Position numbers and translations under genes: made by a program | Notes under the pieces: model-generated | The model's input: the letters and a program-made list of their open reading frames with translations, nothing else | Database searches by the model: none | What the model was told of the DNA's origin: nothing | In this document: in pieces, positions 59,028 through 64,000 of the stretch | Numbering within the stretch: position 1 is the stretch's first letter | Layout of the letters: each line of letters starts with the position of its first letter | NCBI RefSeq assembly: GCF_006442315.1 | Contig: NZ_VFVY01000016.1 | Coordinates: forward strand, 1 to 64,000 | Direction of reading: 5' to 3' | DNA: 64,000 nt | Source: Mesorhizobium sp. B2-3-4 | GTDB taxonomy: Bacteria; Pseudomonadota; Alphaproteobacteria; Rhizobiales; Rhizobiaceae

Positions 59028-61736
59028 ATGGGGCTGGGGCATAAGAATTTTCTATCGGGCGGATTGGAACGAAGGCTGGTGATGGCGGCGCTGGTGTCGT
59101 CGACGGTCGGGGTGGCGACGATTGCCATGCAGGGGCCGGCATTCGGGCAATCCGTGCAACAGGCGAGCTTCAACATTCCGGCGGGATCGCTTTCAGGGGC
59201 ACTGGCCGCGTTCGGCCGTCAGGCAAGGCTGCAGGTCACCTACCTGCCAGAAATCGCCAGCGGCAGGCGTTCGCCGGGCGTTTCGGGTGCGATGGCACCC
59301 GGCGCGGCGCTGGCGCGGATCCTGCAGGGCTCCGGCCTGACCTATGCGTTCACCGGCTCCGGCACGGTGACGATCAGCGACAGGGTCGCAGCCGCTCACA
59401 CGCAAGGCATAGCCGGCGCCGATGGCACCACGCTCGCCCCGATCAGCGTCGTTGCCGGCGGCGGCAGCCCGGCCGAGCAGCCTTACAAGACGGCGGCGCC
59501 GACCTCCTACATTTCGGGCGAGACCATCGAGCGGTTCCGCGGGTCCAGCCCGGCCGACATGTTTCGCGGCACGCCCGGCGTGATGTCGGGCGAGGCGCGC
59601 AACGGCGCCGGCTCCATCGACGTCAATGTGCGCGGCATGCAAGGCATGGGCCGCGTCAACGTCACCGTCGACGGAGCCGAGAATTCGCTGCAGGTCTACC
59701 AGGGCTATCAGGGCATCTCCAACCGGTCCTATGTCGACCCCGACCTTCTGGGCGGCGTCGACATCACCAAGGGCTCGGACGCGGCCTCCTACGGCATCGC
59801 CGGCACCGTCGCCATGCGTACGCTGAACGCATCCGATATCGTCGAGGACGGCAAGCGCTTCGGTCTGCGGCTGAAGGGCGGCTTCGGCACCAACACCTCG
59901 GCGCCCGTGACGGGCGCCACATCAGGCTATACGATCATCAACCAACCGGGCGGCTCGCCCATCGTCACGCAATCAGGCACGGGCTTGGATCGCCCGTCGT
60001 TCCTGACCCCGACCAGTGGTTCGGGCAGCGTGGTGGCGGCCATGCAGGAGGAGGATTTCGACTTCATCGCCGGCTATGCCTACCGCAAGCAGGGCAATTA
60101 TCACGCCGGCAATTACGGGCCGGTGGCCGATCCGGTGCATCTTGGCCCACGCCCCTATTGCTATACGAGCGGCACATGCGTGCCGTCGCTGGCCTACAAG
60201 GACTATGTCGAGAATGCCGGCCTCGCCAACTACCGAGCCGGCGAGGAAGTGCTGAACACACAGCTTGAGACCCAGTCCTGGATCGCCAAGGGCACATGGC
60301 GCTTCGGGGACGGGCAGAGCCTGGAGTTCGGCTATACGGGGTTCCGCAGCGAGGCCGGCGACAAGCTGGCCTCGGCGCTGGCAAGCGTGGCCTCGCCGGC
60401 GACGCAGGCAGCCCAGACCAGTGGCACCAAGCTCGATACCGGCACGCTGAGCTATCGCCTCAATCCAGAGGGCAACGACCTCGTCGATCTCACCGCCAAA
60501 TTGTGGGCGACCAGCCTGGAAATGCGCAACCCCGCGCGCAACGCCTATGGGACGAAACCCGAAACGCTTGGGCTGCCGAAGGATTTCCGACCTGGTTCCA
60601 ACACGATAATGTGGGGCGGCGAGGTCTCCAACAAATCGAAGTTCGTCACCGATTACGGGCAGCTCGATTTCACCTATGGCCTGACCTACCGCAACGAGGA
60701 CACCAAGCCCAGCGCCTTCACCGACCAGATCGAGGGTTGGCTCAACCTGCGCGACGCCGAGCGGCAGGAGGCGGCGGGCTATCTCAAGGCGGCCTACAAG
60801 CCGGTGGGCTGGCTGACGATCAACACCGGCCTGCGCTATTCGGAGTACTGGCTGCATGACCGGCGCACGGTGGCCAACAGCCCCGACCAGCTCAATTCCA
60901 AGCCCGACCGCAGCGAAGGCGGCGTCAGCCCGTCGGTCGGCGTCACGGTCGAGCCGTTCGACGGCACGCAGTTCTATGTCAATTATTCCAATGCTCTGCG
61001 TTTTCCGAGCCTGTTCGAGTCGGTTTCGGCCTTCACCATCATTCCCAATCCGAACCTTGGGCCGGAACGGTCGAGCAATTGGGAAGTCGGCATGAATTTC
61101 CATCGCAACGGCCTGCTCAGCGACAGCGATGCGGGCATGGTGAAGTTCGGCTATTTCAACTGGGACGTGACGGATTACATCGCCCGGTCATTCCGGGCTT
61201 TCCAGGGCGACGGCTACACCTGGTACGGAATGCAGGTCTACAACATCGATCGCGCCAAATTCTCGGGACTGGAGTTCTCGGGCCGCTACGAAACCGGCGG
61301 CTTCACGGCGGATCTGGCGGCGAACTACTATCTCGACGTGGAGTTCTGCCAGTTGGACGGCGCGTGCGACGCCAAGACCATGTATGGCGACTATGCCACC
61401 AACCAGGTGCCGCCGAAATATTCGGTCGACCTGACGCTGACCCAGAAGTTCCTCGAAGACAGGCTGATGCTGGGCGGGCGGGTCTCCTATGTCGGTCCGC
61501 GCGCCATCGGTCACGGCCAGGTCACCACACAGGGGCTCGGCCAGTTCATCTCGCAAGTCAAATGGGACCCGTACACCCTGGTCGATGTCTTCGCCGACTA
61601 CAAGCTGACCGAGAACCTGACTGCGACGGCGCGCATCGAGAACCTGTTCGACCGCTACTATGTCGATCCGCTCGGCCTGGTGACCGAGCCTGGGCCGGGA
61701 CGAACATTCTATGGGTCGCTGACGGCGAAGTTCTAA
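59028..61736 (+). CDS. TonB-dependent receptor with N-terminal STN signalling domain
   Basis: A 902-residue outer-membrane receptor. The signal peptide (VMAALVSSTVGVATIAMQGPAFGQ) is followed by the STN domain (FNIPAGSLSGALAAFGRQARLQVTYLPEI, GLTYAFTGSGTVTI), which contacts FecR. The plug begins near 185 (PADMFRGTPGVMSGEARNGAGSIDVNVRGMQGMGRVNVTVDG). The barrel carries FPSLFESV and NPNLGPERSSNWEVG boxes and ends in Phe (LTAKF), as barrels do. The FRAP/NPNL-like boxes suggest a heme- or hemoglobin-type receptor, but ferric siderophore uptake is equally possible. GGAG supports the start. Confidence 0.95.
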   Translation: MGLGHKNFLSGGLERRLVMAALVSSTVGVATIAMQGPAFGQSVQQASFNIPAGSLSGALAAFGRQARLQVTYLPEIASGRRSPGVSGAMAPGAALARILQGSGLTYAFTGSGTVTISDRVAAAHTQGIAGADGTTLAPISVVAGGGSPAEQPYKTAAPTSYISGETIERFRGSSPADMFRGTPGVMSGEARNGAGSIDVNVRGMQGMGRVNVTVDGAENSLQVYQGYQGISNRSYVDPDLLGGVDITKGSDAASYGIAGTVAMRTLNASDIVEDGKRFGLRLKGGFGTNTSAPVTGATSGYTIINQPGGSPIVTQSGTGLDRPSFLTPTSGSGSVVAAMQEEDFDFIAGYAYRKQGNYHAGNYGPVADPVHLGPRPYCYTSGTCVPSLAYKDYVENAGLANYRAGEEVLNTQLETQSWIAKGTWRFGDGQSLEFGYTGFRSEAGDKLASALASVASPATQAAQTSGTKLDTGTLSYRLNPEGNDLVDLTAKLWATSLEMRNPARNAYGTKPETLGLPKDFRPGSNTIMWGGEVSNKSKFVTDYGQLDFTYGLTYRNEDTKPSAFTDQIEGWLNLRDAERQEAAGYLKAAYKPVGWLTINTGLRYSEYWLHDRRTVANSPDQLNSKPDRSEGGVSPSVGVTVEPFDGTQFYVNYSNALRFPSLFESVSAFTIIPNPNLGPERSSNWEVGMNFHRNGLLSDSDAGMVKFGYFNWDVTDYIARSFRAFQGDGYTWYGMQVYNIDRAKFSGLEFSGRYETGGFTADLAANYYLDVEFCQLDGACDAKTMYGDYATNQVPPKYSVDLTLTQKFLEDRLMLGGRVSYVGPRAIGHGQVTTQGLGQFISQVKWDPYTLVDVFADYKLTENLTATARIENLFDRYYVDPLGLVTEPGPGRTFYGSLTAKF

Positions 61737-61867
61737 GGCGCGCCGGCGACGAAACTGGCGAGGGCTGGCGGGGCGCCGTAGAGCGCAGCGCGTATCGTAG
61801 GCCTCCTTGGCGGTTGACCGCGCCGCCCATCCGGCCGATAGGTCCGCGCGAACAGCCGAGACCTGCA

Positions 61868-62962
61868 ATGACCGACCTCAAAGACGCAACCCGCGAACCC
61901 GCCTGGCAGGACGATGTCCGCCAGGGGGTGCGCCATGTGCGCGACCTCGCTTCCCTGCCGCTGTCGTCGGCAGAGCGCGCGGCGGCCCAGCAAGCCGCCG
62001 CGCACCACAAGGTGCGTGCCCCAAAAGCCTATCTCGACCTGATCGACTGGACCGACCCGGCCGATCCGATCCGCGCGCAGGTCATTCCGTCGCCCGATGA
62101 GCTGGTGGAAACAGAAGGCGAGCTTGACGATCCGATCGCCGACCACGCGTTCAGCCCGGTACCCAGGCTGACGCATCGCCATGCCGACCGGGTGCTGTTG
62201 TTCCCGACCTATCAATGCGCGGTCTATTGCCGGTTCTGCTTCCGCAAGGAATCGCTGACCTCGATCGGGCGCGGCTATACGCGCGAGGCGCTGGAGCCGG
62301 CGCTGGCCTATATCGAGGCGCATCCCGAAATCCGCGAGGTCATCCTGACGGGCGGCGATCCGCTGTCGCTGCCCGACAAGGCGCTGGCCGAAATCCGCGC
62401 CCGCATCGAGGCCATCGCCCATGTGCGGCTGCTGCGCATCCATACGCGCGTGCCGGTGGCGCTGCCGTCGCGCATCACGCCTGGGCTGGTCGAAGCGCTG
62501 CAGGGGCGGCTGATGGTCACCGTGGTCACCCATTTCAACCATGCGCGCGAGATCACCGATGCCACCGAGGCGGCCTGCCGGACACTGCGCCAGGCGGGCT
62601 TCGTGCTGCTCAACCAGAGCGTTCTCCTGAAGGGCGTCAACGACAGCGTCGAGGCGCTGGAAGAGCTCTGCCGCGAATTGATGTACCGGCTGGGCGTCAA
62701 ACCTTACTACCTCCATCACGGCGACCTCGCGCGCGGCATGGCGCACAGGCGCACGACGATCGCCCAGGGCCAGGCGCTGGTGGAGGCGCTCAGGGCGCGG
62801 CTCTCCGGCATCTGCAATCCGGTCTATGTCATCGACCTGCCGGAGGGCGGCGGCAAGGCGCCGCTCGGGCCGTGCCATGTCGAGGCGCGGGACGGGCGGA
62901 GCTGGCGTATTCGCGGTCTGGACGGCGCGGTGAGGGATTATACCGAGGTGGTCGGCGAATAG
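61868..62962 (+). CDS. KamA-family radical SAM protein (lysine 2,3-aminomutase-like)
   Basis: A 364-residue protein with the radical SAM cluster CAVYCRFC (Cys117, Cys121, Cys124) and SAM-binding GGDPLSLPD. The PLP Lys motif is GGGKAPLGP, as in lysine aminomutases. It is shorter than the 416-residue Clostridium enzyme and similar in size to EpmB, which makes beta-lysine for EF-P modification. Either lysine 2,3-aminomutase or EpmB function is plausible. The start at 61868 (MTDLKDATREPAW) is the family position; the longer upstream frame overlaps the receptor gene and is not coding. Confidence 0.92.
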   Translation: MTDLKDATREPAWQDDVRQGVRHVRDLASLPLSSAERAAAQQAAAHHKVRAPKAYLDLIDWTDPADPIRAQVIPSPDELVETEGELDDPIADHAFSPVPRLTHRHADRVLLFPTYQCAVYCRFCFRKESLTSIGRGYTREALEPALAYIEAHPEIREVILTGGDPLSLPDKALAEIRARIEAIAHVRLLRIHTRVPVALPSRITPGLVEALQGRLMVTVVTHFNHAREITDATEAACRTLRQAGFVLLNQSVLLKGVNDSVEALEELCRELMYRLGVKPYYLHHGDLARGMAHRRTTIAQGQALVEALRARLSGICNPVYVIDLPEGGGKAPLGPCHVEARDGRSWRIRGLDGAVRDYTEVVGE

Positions 62963-62991
62963 GCCGGGCGCAGGCTCTTTCCTTTGCGTGC

Positions 62992-63636
62992 CTATTCGCT
63001 CACGGTCGCCAGCACGACCACGCGCGGGGCAACGCAATAGGCCAGCCGCGCCTTGCGTCCCGTGCTCGTCGTCGCCTGGCCGGTCTCGAGATCGACGGCG
63101 ATGTCCTCATAGCCCAGCACCTTGCGATCCAGCGGATAGGCGGCCTTGTAGACCGCTTCCTTGGCGGCGAAGAGAATGCGGCCGGCGAGCTGTTCCCCGA
63201 CCGCGCCGGTCCGGTCGGCCGGCGTCGCGACGATCGGCAAGAGGTCGTGGGGCAGGGGCTGCGCCGGCTCGACATCGATGCCGAGCGAGCCGAAATCGCC
63301 AATGGCCGCTACCGCGGCAACGGCCATGTCGTCGTCATGGGCGAGCGAGCCCGTTATACCCTCCGGCCAGGCGGGAGCGCCGGAGGGCGTTCGCAGGACG
63401 GCGAAGCCGTCGAAGCCGGCATCCGCCAACAGCCGGTGCGCGAGAAAGCGCGCCGCACCGCTGGCGCGGCGCATGGCGGGCTGGCGGGCGGGCATCGAGC
63501 GCGCTTCGTCGGGCAACAGATGCGCCTCGTCGCCGTCGCGGATCAGTCTGCATCCGGTGCGCACGTCAGCGGGCGCCATGGCGGCAATCGCCCGGGCGAG
63601 GGCGATCTCGTTGGTTGCGAGGATGGCTGTTGTCAT
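62992..63636 (-). CDS. 4'-phosphopantetheinyl transferase (EntD/Sfp type)
   Basis: A 214-residue enzyme. The CoA/Mg motif GIDVEP and the KEAVYKAAYP helix are diagnostic of EntD-type transferases, and GSLAHDDDMAVAAV supplies the N-terminal contacts. It attaches phosphopantetheine to a carrier protein, as used in siderophore (NRPS), polyketide or related pathways. It overlaps the 3' end of the GNAT gene upstream by 4 bases (TGA in ATGA), indicating an operon. Confidence 0.93.
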   Translation of the reverse strand: MTTAILATNEIALARAIAAMAPADVRTGCRLIRDGDEAHLLPDEARSMPARQPAMRRASGAARFLAHRLLADAGFDGFAVLRTPSGAPAWPEGITGSLAHDDDMAVAAVAAIGDFGSLGIDVEPAQPLPHDLLPIVATPADRTGAVGEQLAGRILFAAKEAVYKAAYPLDRKVLGYEDIAVDLETGQATTSTGRKARLAYCVAPRVVVLATVSE

Positions 63637-64000
63637 GGCTTTTCGGCCGCTGTGGCCAGCACCAGATCGGCGATCATTTCGCCATCCTCGTCGAGCCCGT
63701 CTTCCACGAAACCGGCGGCGCGGTAGAGTTGCCGCGCAGCCTCGTTCTCCGGTTCATAGCAGATCGAGACGTGGCTGACGTGGCCGAGCGCGCGGATTTC
63801 GTCCAGCACCGCGCGTAGCGCCGCCTTGCCGTAGCCCCGGCCTTGCCGGGCGCGGTCGATCATGAAGCGGTAGATGCGCGCTTCGTTATCGTCTTCGGCA
63901 GCATCGTACATCAGGAAGCCGACGACATCTTCGCCTGCCATGATGACGCGCGGCCGGGCATCTTCATCGGACCTGGCTTCGCGAAGGGAATCCGCATTGC
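63633..64000 (-). CDS. GNAT acetyltransferase, BltD/spermidine-acetyltransferase-like (cut by window end)
   Basis: The gene continues past the right edge. The visible C-terminal part (about 122 residues) begins NADSLREARSDEDARPRV and contains the acetyl-CoA loop RQGRGYGKAALRAVL and the end ENEAARQLYRAAGFVEDGLDEDGEMIADL. The R-G-Y-G-K-A pattern and the EDGLDEDGE ending resemble the diamine/spermidine acetyltransferase BltD/PaiA group. Immediately upstream of and overlapping the phosphopantetheinyl transferase gene. The substrate could be a polyamine, an aminoglycoside or a siderophore precursor. Confidence 0.88.
   Translation of the reverse strand, partial: NADSLREARSDEDARPRVIMAGEDVVGFLMYDAAEDDNEARIYRFMIDRARQGRGYGKAALRAVLDEIRALGHVSHVSICYEPENEAARQLYRAAGFVEDGLDEDGEMIADLVLATAAEKP

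Noticed and set aside
61079..61867. Upstream extension of the KamA frame into the receptor gene
   Set aside because: The residues before the ATG at 61868 overlap the receptor barrel and lack family resemblance; the family start fits 61868.
61868..64000. AblA/AblB osmoprotectant system (lysine aminomutase plus beta-lysine acetyltransferase)
   Set aside because: The acetyltransferase is on the opposite strand, overlaps the phosphopantetheinyl transferase gene and looks BltD-like, so no operon supports this reading.

Overview
The window is high-GC, densely packed chromosomal DNA of an alphaproteobacterium, most likely a Mesorhizobium-type member of the Rhizobiales. The evidence is the gene families (a BacA/SbmA-related ABC exporter-like protein, a DUF1236 protein, a DUF1127 protein, many LysR/SDR pairs, a YghU-type GST, a PotABCD-like operon), a TGA-N9-TCA iron-box candidate of the rhizobial RirA type, and a 30-base CTCCCCC/GGGGGAG palindrome of the kind scattered through Mesorhizobium genomes. 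There is no rRNA or tRNA gene, no CRISPR array and no intact insertion sequence. The genus is an inference.

Layout. 1-5.8 kb: the C-terminal end of a WD40 propeller protein, a CodA/AtzC-type amidohydrolase, a LuxR-type regulator, and a YadA-like trimeric autotransporter followed by a small exported protein. 6.2-9.9 kb: a sulfotransferase, a possible small RNA with a strong terminator, a DUF1236 protein, a YghU-type GST, and a trypsin/PDZ protein that has lost its catalytic triad. 10-15.2 kb: LysR, SDR, VOC, YdeI (behind a 15-codon leader ORF), GST, SDR and an NADP-binding oxidoreductase. 15.4-24.3 kb: small exported proteins, EthD, a tandem caspase-fold protein, an ABC-F ATPase, a lipoprotein, and a deacetylase/glycosyltransferase pair. 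24.4-32.5 kb: LysE/Lrp pair, FAD monooxygenase with a decayed paralogous fragment nearby, and a four-gene overlapping spermidine/putrescine-type ABC operon. 32.8-35.9 kb: a two-gene island of lower GC content encoding a membrane-linked alpha/beta hydrolase and a large exported protein of unknown family. 36-46.3 kb: HtpG, an exported protein, the BacA-related ABC protein, haloacid dehalogenase, EamA transporter/LysR pair, DUF2066 and a CGNR regulator sharing a palindromic operator. 46.5-57 kb: acyl-CoA synthetase, then three regulator-plus-divergent-oxidoreductase modules (LysR/SDR-SDR-tautomerase, AraC/epimerase, LysR/DUF1127-NmrA), interrupted by a Cys-rich small protein and a lipoprotein. 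57-64 kb: an iron-uptake module (iron box, leader ORF, FecI-type sigma, FecR, TonB receptor with STN domain), then a KamA-type radical SAM protein, an EntD/Sfp-type phosphopantetheinyl transferase and a truncated GNAT acetyltransferase.

How it fits together. The best supported system is the iron-regulated FecI/FecR/TonB module: a RirA-type box precedes the sigma gene, and a shared 28-base bipartite motif (23 identical positions) precedes both fecR and the receptor gene, as expected of promoters read by the FecI-type sigma itself. The least explained pieces are the hydrolase/exported-protein island at 32.8-35.9 kb, the Cys-rich peptide/lipoprotein pair at 53.5-54.6 kb, and two proteins that keep a catalytic fold but have lost catalytic residues (the PDZ pseudo-protease and the first half of the caspase protein).
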